Assembly: GCA_022601335.1 (NCBI GenBank)
Contig: JAJACV010000029.1
Coordinates: forward strand, 1-48,959
DNA from: Chlamydiota bacterium
GTDB lineage: Bacteria; Chlamydiota; Chlamydiia; Chlamydiales; JAAZZY01
Reading direction: 5' to 3'
DNA: 48,959 nt
The notes below the pieces were generated by a model. It made no database searches and was not told where the DNA came from. It was given only the letters and a program-made list of their open reading frames with translations. Below, piece after piece: positions 7,643-16,725 of the stretch; position 1 is the first letter of the stretch, and each line of letters begins with the position of its first letter. A program made the translations under genes and the position numbers.

Positions 7643-8566
7643 TTGAAACAATTTCTAGTAAGAGAGTTGCCTAGAAATCCATATTCTCTCTCTTTTTATT
7701 CCAATCAAGAGCGCTCTGATCTAAAAAGAACTCTCTTAGATGCTTTTTCAAAAGCCCAAGATCAAATCCTCGTCTCCGTTTACTCAATGACGGATCCAGA
7801 TATTATTAAAAAAATTAATGAAAAAGCAAAATCAGGTGTCAACGTCTCTATTTTTATAGATAAAAAACACCTCAAAAGCCTAGCTAAAAAAATGGACTCT
7901 AACGTTTTAGTTCAGAAAAAAAAACAACGCGGGCTCATGCATGAAAAAATTTTCTTAATAGATGATCTTATTTTTATAGGCTCAAGTAATTTAACAACAA
8001 CTTCTCTGAGAATGCATGATAATTTAATGGTTGGATACATCCACAGAGAACTTACCAATCGATTAAGAAATTATTACTCTAACGATGCCCCTTTCATTTT
8101 TTGGGATCCTACATGTGGCATTCATTTCTTTTGCCTTCCGAGCCCTGAGGCTCTCGCACATATTTTAACTCATATTAAACAGGCGAGTAAACAAATTGAT
8201 ATAGCTCTTTTTACATTCACTCACCCTAAAATTTTAAAAGCCTTGATTGAAGCGAATCAAAGAGGAGTTAAAGTTCGTGTGCTTTTAGATTACTTGAGTA
8301 CTCTTGGCGCAAGTCGCTTTGTAGCGGCTCGATTAAAGGAAGAACATATTGCTGTTTATCACAATCGAGGCTTGCAACTCATGCACCATAAAATGGCTTT
8401 AATAGATCAGAAAATCTTCATTTTGGGATCCACAAATTGGACTCGCAGTGCTTTTGAGCGAAATCAAGATGACTTAATCATTTTTTCTCAATTAGAAAAA
8501 AGACAACTTAAAAAAGTTATAAAAATATTTCAGCATCTTTTTTGGGAAAGTGAAAAAAATGACTAG
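7643..8566 (+). CDS. phospholipase D-superfamily protein with two HKD motifs
   Basis: A protein of at least 307 residues with two intact HxKxxxxD motifs, H100-E-K102...D107 and H248-H-K250...D255, each followed by the typical GSxN (GSSNLTT, GSTNWTR). Together they form one active site of the PLD/endonuclease family. Substrate (phospholipid, DNA or another phosphodiester) cannot be told. The listed start is a TTG at 7643. The open frame continues upstream to a stop at 7580-7582 and would add a hydrophobic run (FFFALAILLFTLLFL) that looks like a signal or membrane anchor, yet no ATG, GTG or TTG lies there, and a run of nine T at 7600-7608 may hide a frame change. The 3' end overlaps the convergent Sua5 gene by four bases. 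Confidence 0.85.
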   Translation: MKQFLVRELPRNPYSLSFYSNQERSDLKRTLLDAFSKAQDQILVSVYSMTDPDIIKKINEKAKSGVNVSIFIDKKHLKSLAKKMDSNVLVQKKKQRGLMHEKIFLIDDLIFIGSSNLTTTSLRMHDNLMVGYIHRELTNRLRNYYSNDAPFIFWDPTCGIHFFCLPSPEALAHILTHIKQASKQIDIALFTFTHPKILKALIEANQRGVKVRVLLDYLSTLGASRFVAARLKEEHIAVYHNRGLQLMHHKMALIDQKIFILGSTNWTRSAFERNQDDLIIFSQLEKRQLKKVIKIFQHLFWESEKND

Positions 8567-9486
8567 ATGGCATCTTTCGAGGCTCTCTCCAAAATAGTGA
8601 CCAGCTCTTTAAACTTTCCTTCTTTCGGAAAATTCATATCAACCCAAATATGGGGATGGCCTAATTTATGAATTTTTTGAAGTAACGAGCAAATGTTCTT
8701 TTTAATGAAGGTGGGCTTGTTGATAGATCCTATTTTAATCACTTCTTCAGCACTAGGATATTTTCTTTCATCGAAGCCTAGCACCACTTTGATAGAGCCA
8801 TCATACGAGCAATCTCTAAGGTGCAGTTGAGGTCTTAGTAAATAGGTGTTTTTTTCGTAATCCACATTTGATACAACTGGAGGGTAGTAACCCAAGACAG
8901 GATATAATTGTTTTAAAGAGATGTCACCCATGCGCAAAACAACCCAGGATGCATCAAAATAGGCTAAAATAGTTGAGGGGATCCCTCCCATTTCTGATTG
9001 ATCCGTTTTTAAAATCGGAAACTCTTCCCCGAATTCTCTCTCGATTTCTTTGGGTGATAAGAGAGAATTTTCTCCTGACTTATTGGCTGAAGTAATCGCT
9101 AAGGGATCGCCATACGCTTTAATCAGTTCTCTAGTAAATTGATTTTGAGTCACCCGAAAGGCAGCTGTCGGCAGCTTTGCTCTTAGAAGGCCTGAAACCA
9201 TTTCTTTTCTTACAGGTAACACAATAGTTAAGGGGCCAGGCCAAAAGGTCTTTATTAATTTTTCTAAATCAAAAGGAGGCATGAACAAAAAAGGATAAAT
9301 ATCTTTCGTGTAAGCTAGCTGAATAACAAAGGGTTTATTCAGAGCTCGCCCCTTCAAATTATAGAGATTTAGCAGCGCTTTCTCTGAAAACATATCTACT
9401 GCCATCCCAAAAACAGTTTCAGTAGGAACAGCAAGAACCTCACCGTTTTTCAAAATTTTCTTAGCTTTTTCTAAATTGACGAACAT
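8563..9486 (-). CDS. L-threonylcarbamoyladenylate synthase (Sua5/TsaC family)
   Basis: A 307-residue protein with the YrdC fold in its first ~200 residues: the N-terminal GEVLAVPTETVFGMAVD and KGRALNKPF nucleotide-binding segments, FWPGPLTIVLP, FRVTQN and AITSANKSGE all match the Sua5/YrdC family. The enzyme makes threonylcarbamoyl-AMP from Thr, bicarbonate and ATP, the first step to t6A37 in ANN-decoding tRNAs. Its length beyond the YrdC core suggests an extra C-terminal domain as in Sua5, though that region (about 210-307) shows little recognisable similarity. It is a single gene, convergent with the PLD-like gene and divergent from marC. Confidence 0.9.
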   Translation of the reverse strand: MFVNLEKAKKILKNGEVLAVPTETVFGMAVDMFSEKALLNLYNLKGRALNKPFVIQLAYTKDIYPFLFMPPFDLEKLIKTFWPGPLTIVLPVRKEMVSGLLRAKLPTAAFRVTQNQFTRELIKAYGDPLAITSANKSGENSLLSPKEIEREFGEEFPILKTDQSEMGGIPSTILAYFDASWVVLRMGDISLKQLYPVLGYYPPVVSNVDYEKNTYLLRPQLHLRDCSYDGSIKVVLGFDERKYPSAEEVIKIGSINKPTFIKKNICSLLQKIHKLGHPHIWVDMNFPKEGKFKELVTILERASKDAI

Positions 9487-9599
9487 AACTTAATGTTTAC
9501 TCAAACAGTCTCTTTAATCAAGCAAAAATACTAAAAGAAAAAATAGCCCCTAAAAGCTAAACGTGATAAAAAAAATTTTTACATGATTACGATGCTGAT

Positions 9600-10193
9600 A
9601 TGACCTTATTTTCACTTGTTTTTTCGCTTTTCTTGATTATGGACCCTGTTGGGAATATTCCTTTATTTGCTGTTATTTTGGCGCCCTACGACCCCGCTCG
9701 TCAAAGACGTATTATCTTCAGAGAAATGTTAATTTCTTTAGGAATACTCATTGGATTTCAGTATTTGGGAGCTTGGATCTTAGGTTTACTCAGAATTTCG
9801 ATCCCCTCTGTTCAAGTGGCTGGTGGAATCATCTTATTCATCATTGCTCTTGGAATGATTTTTCCTACAATGGACACAAATACGAGTCATTTAGCAGGTG
9901 AAAGTGAGCCTTTTATAGTTCCTCTCTCAGTCCCCCTCATAGCAGGCCCGACTATTCTAGCTGCCATTATGGTTTATAGCCGTCAAATAGAACACCATGG
10001 AATTATGCTCTTAGGAATTTGTATTGCTTGGGCTGTATCCACTCTCATTTTAATTTTTACTCCTTTTTTAAAAAGGATTCTAAAAGATCAGGCCATGACT
10101 GCCGTTACCAGATTAATGGGCCTTATTTTGACCTTTATCTCAGTTCAGATGCTTTTAGAGGGAATTCGAGGTTTTTTCCAGGCGTTTAGTTAG
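9600..10193 (+). CDS. MarC-family inner membrane protein
   Basis: A 197-residue polytopic protein with about six hydrophobic helices. The N-terminal FLIMDPVGNIPLFAVIL and the mid-protein VPLIAGPTILAAIM, a symmetry-related Asp/Gly/Pro re-entrant motif, are typical of MarC/YhgN proteins, whose transport substrate is unsettled. In Chlamydia a yhgN-like gene also neighbours map, as I recall, so the pair seems conserved. A 68-base gap separates it from map, so the two are probably cotranscribed. Confidence 0.9.
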   Translation: MTLFSLVFSLFLIMDPVGNIPLFAVILAPYDPARQRRIIFREMLISLGILIGFQYLGAWILGLLRISIPSVQVAGGIILFIIALGMIFPTMDTNTSHLAGESEPFIVPLSVPLIAGPTILAAIMVYSRQIEHHGIMLLGICIAWAVSTLILIFTPFLKRILKDQAMTAVTRLMGLILTFISVQMLLEGIRGFFQAFS

Positions 10194-10261
10194 AAAATAA
10201 AATTGTGAAAAACACTCTCCATTGCTAGACTATCGTTCTTATTAACCTTAATAGATTAAAT

Positions 10262-11128
10262 ATGTACGGAAGAAATGACCCTTGTTGGTGTGGAAGTGGC
10301 AAAAAGTGGAAAAAATGCCACTACCCTCAAGAACCGAAACCTTCTCACTCAGACCTCGCTCTAGAATACTATAAAAAGTATCAAATCCGTCTGAAGACGC
10401 CTCAAGAGATAGAAGGCATAAGAGAGGCATGCGCTCTGACTCGTGACATTCTAAAGAAAACATGTGAATACGCACGAGTAGGTATGACGACCCTGGAACT
10501 TCATAATTTCTCACATGATTTAATTATTAAGGCCGGAGCCATACCTGCAGCACTCAATTACGGAGACCCTCCTTACCCTCGAAGCATCTGCATTTCATTA
10601 AATGAAATTATTTGCCACGGAATCGCTGATGGACGCGTTTTACAAGAGGGCGATATTGCGAATATTGATGTCGCTGTCATTCTAAACGGCTTTTACGGAG
10701 ATTGTAGTGCCATGGTTGTACTTGGTAAAACTACCGAAGAAAGACAAAAAGTCGTTGATGTAGCCTACGAATGCCTGATGAGATCTATCAAGATTTTAAA
10801 GCCAGGGGTGGATCTCGCACAAATTGGCGAGGTTATTACAGACTATGCAACGGACAAAGGATGCTCTGTAGTCCATGAGTTTGTAGGTCATGGTGTAGGC
10901 ATAAACTTTCATGAAGCTCCACAAGTACTACATTCAAAAAACAATCTACATATACCCTTAGCCACAGGAATGACTTTCACTATTGAACCCATGATTAATG
11001 CGGGATCACCTTTAGGAAAAATAGATAGGGAAGACGGATGGACAGCCCGTACTATTGACGGTAAGGCGAGTGCTCAATGGGAGCATACTCTATTGATTAC
11101 TGAAACTGGCTGCGAAATTCTTACTTAA
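10262..11128 (+). CDS. map: methionine aminopeptidase, type I, with SEC-C motif
   Basis: A 288-residue enzyme that removes the initiator Met from new proteins. Residues 5-20 form a SEC-C zinc motif (C8-W-C10...C19-H20), a feature of chlamydial Map and some other bacteria, thought to help recruitment to the ribosome. The catalytic domain has its metal ligands in order: the two Asp in NIDVAVILNGFYGDCSAM, His in GHGVGINFHEAP, Glu in TIEPMIN and Glu in WEHTLLIT. The ATG at 10262 gives the SEC-C motif at the very N-terminus as expected. The 3' end overlaps the convergent coiled-coil gene by eight bases. Confidence 0.97.
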   Translation: MYGRNDPCWCGSGKKWKKCHYPQEPKPSHSDLALEYYKKYQIRLKTPQEIEGIREACALTRDILKKTCEYARVGMTTLELHNFSHDLIIKAGAIPAALNYGDPPYPRSICISLNEIICHGIADGRVLQEGDIANIDVAVILNGFYGDCSAMVVLGKTTEERQKVVDVAYECLMRSIKILKPGVDLAQIGEVITDYATDKGCSVVHEFVGHGVGINFHEAPQVLHSKNNLHIPLATGMTFTIEPMINAGSPLGKIDREDGWTARTIDGKASAQWEHTLLITETGCEILT

Positions 11129-12983
11129 AATTTTCTGATTTCTCATTCTTTAGTAGTTCTGAAATCAAACTATTTAGAGTTTCAATTTCACTTTCTAAAG
11201 AATCGACTTCCTCATTTTTTTCAGAAAGATCCTTTTCAACGATAGACTCTTGGGATGATTTAGAAAGACTGAGCTGCTCACTTTCTTTGTTTAATTCATC
11301 AATTTTAGTCTCAGCATCGTACAATTCTTTTCTTGTCATCTCTAAAGTGTCATTTTTCTCATCAAATTGCATTCTCAATTGCTTGTATAAAGCTTTCGTC
11401 TGATTGAGTGTGAGAAGTTCTTTGGAAAGCTCCTTTGGAAGTGCTGAAAAGTCCACTCGCTTAGAACGTTCCCCTTTCATGATACGCTCTAGCTGTAAAA
11501 GCCAATGCTTTGGCTTTTCAATCTTTTGAGCGAGGTTGGCCTTTAAGTTTTCTTTATCAAGACTTGCTTGGAAAAGAGAAAATCGCGTCTCATTCAGTTT
11601 TCTGAGCTCTTGAAATTGTCGATTGACCAAAGCCTCTTCATTTTTATGCATCTCTTCAATTTCTTGAAGTTTTTGCTCATACTGCAACACAAGTTCTTTT
11701 TTATCGTCTTTAAGATTTTCGACATTTAATTCCATTTGCTCAAGTTCTTCTTGAATTCCCTTCACATGTTCAGATAGATGCTTTATTTGAACTTCATTTG
11801 TGCGTATTGTATTTTGATAATTGGCTATAGCTTGCTCATTCTTGAGATCGTTATTTTTGAGCTCTAATTTTTTCTCTTCTATTTTAGATCTTACCTGGCT
11901 TAAATTTTGCTGAGTATCTCTTAAGTTTTGATTGAGTTTTTGAATCTGAAAATCTCTTTCATTCAAGGCACTTTTTAATGTAAGAACTTCATGTTCTTTT
12001 TGGTTAATTGATTGAAAAAGGGTTTTTATTTCATCTTTCTGATGGGAAATATCTTGATCCTTGAGAAGAATTTTATCTTGAAGCTCTTGCATGGAGGCTA
12101 CTTTTTGTCTTAGGGCCTCTTGCATACTTTTGAAAGCTTCAGCTTTTTGAGAAAGCTCTTCCTTGAGAAGACCTTGCTCCTCTTTATTCTCAGATATTCT
12201 TTCATTTAAAGCGGCTACTTCTTGCTCATTTCGAGCTATTTTATCTTTGAGAAGCGCTACATTTTCGATAAGCCTTTTTTCTCTCTCTCCCTGGCCTTCT
12301 GCAAGTTGCAGTTGAGCTTGCCTCCCCTGTTCTTTTGCAAACAGCGTTGTCTGCTCTAAGTTAGAAATTTCTCTAGCTTTATCTTCAACTTCTTTCAATA
12401 GAGCTGAATTAGATTCCTGTAGACTCTCTAGCTCTGACCGAAGCGCTCCGGCCATTTTTTCCAAAGACGCCATTTCATGATGGTCTCTTTTTAAAGCTTC
12501 TGATTTTTTTGAAAGTTCATTTTGAAGCTCTGCCTCTTCATATTTCCAGACTTCTTGGGCTTTATTAAATTTCTCATCTAGATCAATTAAATTATCTAAT
12601 CGGCTCTGAGATTCCAAGGCCAGCTTTGAAAGAAATAATTTGACTTCTTCAAAGCCCATAAAAGTTGTAAAAAGCCCCAAAGCCAAACTTAGACACGCAC
12701 CCAATTGCCATAATTTTTCATGAGGAGCAAAAAAGGGATAAAAACTTAAAAAAGAAATTATAAGGACACCTGATGAGATTAAGAACCCCTTCATCCTCCA
12801 CTTCCAACTCACCGGAAGAGCTAAAAGAGTCATGACAAACAGATAGCTACTCTTGGGGGACCCTTTAAGAAGTGTACAAAGAAGAGTTAACAATATAATA
12901 AAGGGCCCTAGGAGGCCTAAGAACTGAAGTCGGTCTTGGATTTTTGTTTGATTTTCTTCCACAGATTTCAAGCCTTGATTCAA
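11121..12983 (-). CDS. membrane-anchored long coiled-coil protein
   Basis: A 620-residue protein of two parts. Residues ~18-115 hold four hydrophobic segments arranged as two closely spaced pairs (LGLLGPFIILLTLLCTLL, SYLFVMTLLALPV, FLISSGVLIISFLSF, LGACLSLALGLFTTFMG). Residues ~120-615 are almost entirely heptad-rich coiled coil (Leu, Glu, Lys, Gln). Paired hydrophobic segments followed by coiled coil are typical of chlamydial inclusion membrane proteins. The position next to map matches that of CT850 in C. trachomatis, an inclusion protein reported to contact a dynein light chain, as I recall. Orthology is an inference from place and shape. The start is a TTG at 12983 with no good Shine-Dalgarno; no ATG fits before the first helix, so the exact start is uncertain. 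Confidence 0.8.
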   Translation of the reverse strand: MNQGLKSVEENQTKIQDRLQFLGLLGPFIILLTLLCTLLKGSPKSSYLFVMTLLALPVSWKWRMKGFLISSGVLIISFLSFYPFFAPHEKLWQLGACLSLALGLFTTFMGFEEVKLFLSKLALESQSRLDNLIDLDEKFNKAQEVWKYEEAELQNELSKKSEALKRDHHEMASLEKMAGALRSELESLQESNSALLKEVEDKAREISNLEQTTLFAKEQGRQAQLQLAEGQGEREKRLIENVALLKDKIARNEQEVAALNERISENKEEQGLLKEELSQKAEAFKSMQEALRQKVASMQELQDKILLKDQDISHQKDEIKTLFQSINQKEHEVLTLKSALNERDFQIQKLNQNLRDTQQNLSQVRSKIEEKKLELKNNDLKNEQAIANYQNTIRTNEVQIKHLSEHVKGIQEELEQMELNVENLKDDKKELVLQYEQKLQEIEEMHKNEEALVNRQFQELRKLNETRFSLFQASLDKENLKANLAQKIEKPKHWLLQLERIMKGERSKRVDFSALPKELSKELLTLNQTKALYKQLRMQFDEKNDTLEMTRKELYDAETKIDELNKESEQLSLSKSSQESIVEKDLSEKNEEVDSLESEIETLNSLISELLKNEKSENFK

Positions 12984-13133
12984 ATTTTTATTTTAGTATT
13001 TAAGAGATCTAAATTATTTCCTTTATCAGATATAGCAATCCTATATATTGTTTCAAAAAAAAATGCAATCTAAACACCTAGATTACACTTTTTTCAAATA
13101 AAAACTATCTCTAATAAGCATAAATATACAAAC

Positions 13134-13162
13134 TTGCTTTAAAGCTTCTATTTTGATATAAT
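13134..13162 (+). promoter_or_regulatory. sigma-70-type promoter of rpsO-pnp
   Basis: TTGCTT (13134-13139), 17 bases, perfect TATAAT (13157-13162). Transcription would begin near 13169, giving a leader of about 77 bases that contains a small GCTAC/GTAGC stem. In other bacteria rpsO leaders are bound by S15 itself; whether that occurs here cannot be told. Confidence 0.65.
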
Positions 13163-13245
13163 TACTTAGAGAAAGCTACAGAAATTGGTAGCCAAAGAGC
13201 TATCTAACAATTGTCTAACATTATAAGGGAGAATATTAAATATTT

Positions 13246-13515
13246 ATGTCTCTAGATAAAAGCACTAAAGAAGAAATAACCAAAAAATTTCAGTTACACG
13301 AAAAAGATACCGGATCTGCAGACGTTCAGATCGCTATTTTAACAGAGCGGATTACTGAAATTACAGATCATCTCAAGATTACACCTAAGGATCATGCATC
13401 TCGCTTAGCTTTACTTAAGCTTGTCGGGCAAAGACGCAAGTTATTAGACTATCTTAATTCTACTGATACGAAACGTTATCAAAACCTAATTAGCCGTTTA
13501 AAGTTAAGAAAATAA
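13246..13515 (+). CDS. rpsO: 30S ribosomal protein S15
   Basis: An 89-residue small-subunit protein that binds 16S rRNA early in assembly. The family signature is present ([46 protein letters not shown]) and the length is standard. Start ATG at 13246 with AAGGGAGA at 13225-13232, an unusually long spacing of 13 bases. A terminator-like hairpin follows, then pnp, the conserved rpsO-pnp order seen across bacteria. Confidence 0.98.
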   Translation: MSLDKSTKEEITKKFQLHEKDTGSADVQIAILTERITEITDHLKITPKDHASRLALLKLVGQRRKLLDYLNSTDTKRYQNLISRLKLRK

Positions 13516-13525
13516 TTGAATGCAT

Positions 13526-13565
13526 GCCTTTCAATTTATTTTTTTAGTTGAAAGGCTTTTCTTAT
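13526..13565 (+). terminator. hairpin between rpsO and pnp
   Basis: A nine-base stem, GCCTTTCAA (13526-13534) with TTGAAAGGC (13548-13556), has a 13-base loop and a broken T-run after it. It may be a partial terminator or an RNase-processing site separating rpsO from pnp. Confidence 0.6.
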
Positions 13566-13672
13566 TTGGACCTATTCATTAAACTTCTACACATTATTAA
13601 ATGGTCATGATGAGCAATCAAGCTCATTTTGATTCCAACTTATCAATTCGCAAACCGAAGGAAAATAAAAGA

Positions 13673-15772
13673 ATGACTATAGAATTTCAACATGAGACGC
13701 TCGAAATAGAAGTCGGCGAATTAAAATTATGTTTTGAAACAGGACATATGGCTAGACAAGCTAGTGGGAGCGTAGTACTCAAAGTGGGCGATACAATGCT
13801 TTTCAGTGCGGTGACCACAAAAAAAGAAGCTTCTGAAGACATTGATTTCCTTCCGTTAAGAGTTGATTATCAAGAAAAATTTTCATCTGCTGGAAAAACT
13901 TTAGGTGGATTTATCAAAAGGGAAGGTAGACCGACTCAAAGAGAGACGCTTATGTCTCGCTTAATTGACAGACCGATTCGTCCTCTTTTTCCAAAAGGCT
14001 TTTATAATGAAGTTCAGATCGCAACCGTTCTGTTATCTTACGACGGAGAAACTTCGCCAGATCCATTAGCACTTTGTGCCACGTCTGCCGCACTTTCTAT
14101 TTCAGAAGCTCCTTTTGCGAATCCTATTGGAGCTGTTAGAGTTGGCTTAATCAATGAGCAGTTCGTGATCAACCCTACTATGGAGCAACAAAAAGAGTCT
14201 AAATTAGACCTTCTACTTGCAGGGACGAAAGACGCTATCTTGATGATTGAGGGATATTGCGACTTTTTGAGCGAAGAACAAATTATCGAGGCGATTGAAC
14301 TGGGCCATGAGTCTATTAAGAAAATTTGTGTAGCGCTTATCGATTGGAAAGAGAAAGTAGGTAAAAAGCAAAACTTTGACACTCTTTCTGTTCCTCCAGA
14401 AGAGCTTTATAAAGAAATCAAAGAATTCGTAGGATCCCGCCTAAAGGACGCTCTTGCTCTACGAGAAAAGCAACCTCGCGAAGAAGCAATGAGCACTCTG
14501 AAAAAAGAAGTGATGAATCATTTCTTCCCAGAGGGAACTGTCGCATTTAAATTCAAGAAGCGTGATGTTGCTTTAGCTTATAAAGAGACGACATCGCGTG
14601 TAATGAGAGAAGCTATTTTAGAAAGTAACTCTCGGCCTGATGGACGTAAAACAGATCAAGTACGACCTATCCACATTAAACAGTCGTTACTCCCAAGAGC
14701 GCATGGTAGCTCCCTTTTCACAAGAGGAGAGACTCAAGCATTAGCGATTGCCACTATTGGTGGTCTCAATATGGGACAGCGTTATGAAACCGTACATGAA
14801 GCAGATATTGAACAATTTTATCTACAGTACTTTTTCCCCCCTTACTCTGTTGGAGAAGTAGGTCGCATAGGCCCTCCAGGACGTAGAGAAGTGGGACATG
14901 GAAAATTAGCTGAAAGAGCACTGAGACCTACACTTCCTAGCAAAACAGAGTTCCCCTATACCATACGCCTAGAGTCTCAGATTATGGAATCTAATGGATC
15001 CTCTTCTATGGCTTCTGTATGCGGTGGTTCTTTAGCGCTTATGGATGCAGGTGTTCCTGTATTACGGCCGATCTCTGGAATTGCCATGGGACTTATTTTA
15101 GAAGAAGATAAGTTTGTTATTCTCTCTGACATATCTGGAACGGAAGATGCTTTAGGAGATATGGACTTCAAACTTACAGGAGATGCTGACGGAATTACAG
15201 CGTTTCAAATGGACATTAAAGTAGAGGGCATTACCCACGAAATCATGCGCCAAGCTCTAGCTCAAGCTAAAGCGGGTCGTCAAACTATTTTAGAAAAAAT
15301 GGTAGAAGTTTGCCCTAAAGCTAAAAAAGAGCTTTCTAAATGGGCTCCTCGAATTGTTATTTTACAAGTTAAGCCGAGTCAAATTGGAACAATTATTGGA
15401 CCCGGAGGAAAACAAATTCGAGCCATTACTGAAGAAACAGGCGTCGAACTAGATATCGATGATGAAGGTGTTGTTCATATTACAGGAGCTGATCCAGCAG
15501 GTGTTGAACGAGCTAAGAATATCGTAGAAGACCTCGTGGCTGAAGTTGAAATTGGCGCGGTTTATGAAGGAAAGATCGTATCCATCGTAAATTTTGGAAT
15601 GTTCGTCCAAGTTATTGGAGGAAAAGAAGGTCTTTGCCACATTTCTGAAATTGCCAATACTCGTGTAGACGATATCACAGGCCTATTTAAAGAAGGCGAT
15701 CCTTTAAAAGTAAAAGTTCTCGATATCAATGACAGAGGACAAATTAAACTAAGTCATAAAGCGACGCTATAA
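13673..15772 (+). CDS. pnp: polyribonucleotide nucleotidyltransferase (PNPase)
   Basis: A 699-residue phosphorolytic 3'-5' exoribonuclease. It has two RNase PH domains joined by a helical domain, then a KH domain (GTIIGPGGKQIRAITEETG) and an S1 domain (YEGKIVSIVNFGMFVQV). I place the start at the ATG at 13673 because AAGGAAAA lies about ten bases upstream and the protein then begins as other PNPases do (MTIEFQHETLEIEVG); a longer frame from 13601 would add 24 unrelated residues. It follows rpsO, with which it is probably cotranscribed, and ends at a strong terminator. It acts in mRNA decay in the cytosol. Confidence 0.97.
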   Translation: MTIEFQHETLEIEVGELKLCFETGHMARQASGSVVLKVGDTMLFSAVTTKKEASEDIDFLPLRVDYQEKFSSAGKTLGGFIKREGRPTQRETLMSRLIDRPIRPLFPKGFYNEVQIATVLLSYDGETSPDPLALCATSAALSISEAPFANPIGAVRVGLINEQFVINPTMEQQKESKLDLLLAGTKDAILMIEGYCDFLSEEQIIEAIELGHESIKKICVALIDWKEKVGKKQNFDTLSVPPEELYKEIKEFVGSRLKDALALREKQPREEAMSTLKKEVMNHFFPEGTVAFKFKKRDVALAYKETTSRVMREAILESNSRPDGRKTDQVRPIHIKQSLLPRAHGSSLFTRGETQALAIATIGGLNMGQRYETVHEADIEQFYLQYFFPPYSVGEVGRIGPPGRREVGHGKLAERALRPTLPSKTEFPYTIRLESQIMESNGSSSMASVCGGSLALMDAGVPVLRPISGIAMGLILEEDKFVILSDISGTEDALGDMDFKLTGDADGITAFQMDIKVEGITHEIMRQALAQAKAGRQTILEKMVEVCPKAKKELSKWAPRIVILQVKPSQIGTIIGPGGKQIRAITEETGVELDIDDEGVVHITGADPAGVERAKNIVEDLVAEVEIGAVYEGKIVSIVNFGMFVQVIGGKEGLCHISEIANTRVDDITGLFKEGDPLKVKVLDINDRGQIKLSHKATL

Positions 15773-15790
15773 AAGTTTAAATCTAATATT

Positions 15791-15834
15791 AACCCACCAA
15801 AAATTCTTTCTAAGAGCTTTTGGTGGGTTTTTTT
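15791..15834 (+). terminator. strong terminator after pnp
   Basis: A perfect 12-base stem, AACCCACCAAAA (15791-15802) with TTTTGGTGGGTT (15818-15829), is followed by a T-run to 15834. The T-run overlaps the stop codon of the convergent ribokinase gene, and the hairpin may also act on that transcript. Confidence 0.9.
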
Positions 15835-16723
15835 ATGCTGAAAAATTTTGAACCGCTTCTTTTGTAGGAATAGAGCTTTGGGCTCCTTGCTTAGAAACAC
15901 ATAGACCTGAGGCTTTAGAGGCTAATTTAAGAGCTTCTTCGACTCCCTTTCCCTCTAGCTTTGCCGCTAGATAAAATCCAATAAATGTATCTCCTGCACC
16001 TGTGGTATCAACCACATTGACCGAGCACGCTGGTATTTCATACTTTTCAGTTTGGTATCGATAAACCACGCCTAGTTTCCCAAGAGTAATAATAAGCTCT
16101 GTTTGGGGATAAAGTTTTATTAACTGTTCGATAGCCTCTTCCATATTTTCTTTTTTCGACAACGCCTGTGCTTCGGTTTCATTTACGATTAAAGTATTGA
16201 CTAAGCCGATAGGATACTCTCTGACACTTGGATTCATAGGCGCTGGATTAAAACAAACTTTCAGCCCTCTCTCGTTCCCTAATTTAATGAGAGCATCGAC
16301 ACAACTAATTTCATTTTGCAATAAAAGAAAATCTCCTTCTCCAAATTGATTCAAAGTTGTTTCTATTTCTTCTTTTGTAACTTCTCCATTGGATCCAGGA
16401 TAAATTAAAATAGCATTCTGCCCTTTTGTGTCTACTTGAATACAGGCATGTCCATTTGGAGTAGATCCTTCAATAATATGGGTGACATCCACACCATCTG
16501 ATTGCAGTTGCTCTTTTAACCGTTTACCCTCAGGACCGATTTTACCTGCATGAGAGACCGTTGCTCCAGCTCTTGCAAGGGCTGTCGACTGATTAGCCCC
16601 TTTTCCACCAAAAAATGTTTCAAAATATTGACTTGCTAGTGTCTCACCAGGCTTTACAAAGTGCGGCACTTTATAAACATAATCTATATTCAAAGATCCA
16701 AAATTTAGTATCTTATTTGTCAC
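15833..16723 (-). CDS. rbsK: ribokinase (PfkB family)
   Basis: A 296-residue sugar kinase that phosphorylates D-ribose with ATP to ribose 5-phosphate. The N-terminal GSLNIDYVYKVP, the GGKGANQSTALARAGA substrate motif and the C-terminal DTTGAGDTF motif with its catalytic Asp are all intact, as is the late ASGLCVSKQGAQSSIP segment typical of RbsK. It is the last gene of a tight operon: only two bases separate it from the permease, which follows an exported nucleoside hydrolase. That context supports ribose over other sugars. It would feed the pentose phosphate pathway and PRPP synthesis in the cytosol. Confidence 0.92.
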   Translation of the reverse strand: MTNKILNFGSLNIDYVYKVPHFVKPGETLASQYFETFFGGKGANQSTALARAGATVSHAGKIGPEGKRLKEQLQSDGVDVTHIIEGSTPNGHACIQVDTKGQNAILIYPGSNGEVTKEEIETTLNQFGEGDFLLLQNEISCVDALIKLGNERGLKVCFNPAPMNPSVREYPIGLVNTLIVNETEAQALSKKENMEEAIEQLIKLYPQTELIITLGKLGVVYRYQTEKYEIPACSVNVVDTTGAGDTFIGFYLAAKLEGKGVEEALKLASKASGLCVSKQGAQSSIPTKEAVQNFSA

Positions 16724-16725
16724 AA

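Noticed and set aside
13601..13672. N-terminal extension of PNPase by 24 residues
   Set aside because: The ATG at 13673 has a ribosome site and gives the family's normal start; the extension is unrelated sequence.
14038..14382. A 114-codon antisense frame in pnp
   Set aside because: It is a shadow of the pnp RNase PH coding region.
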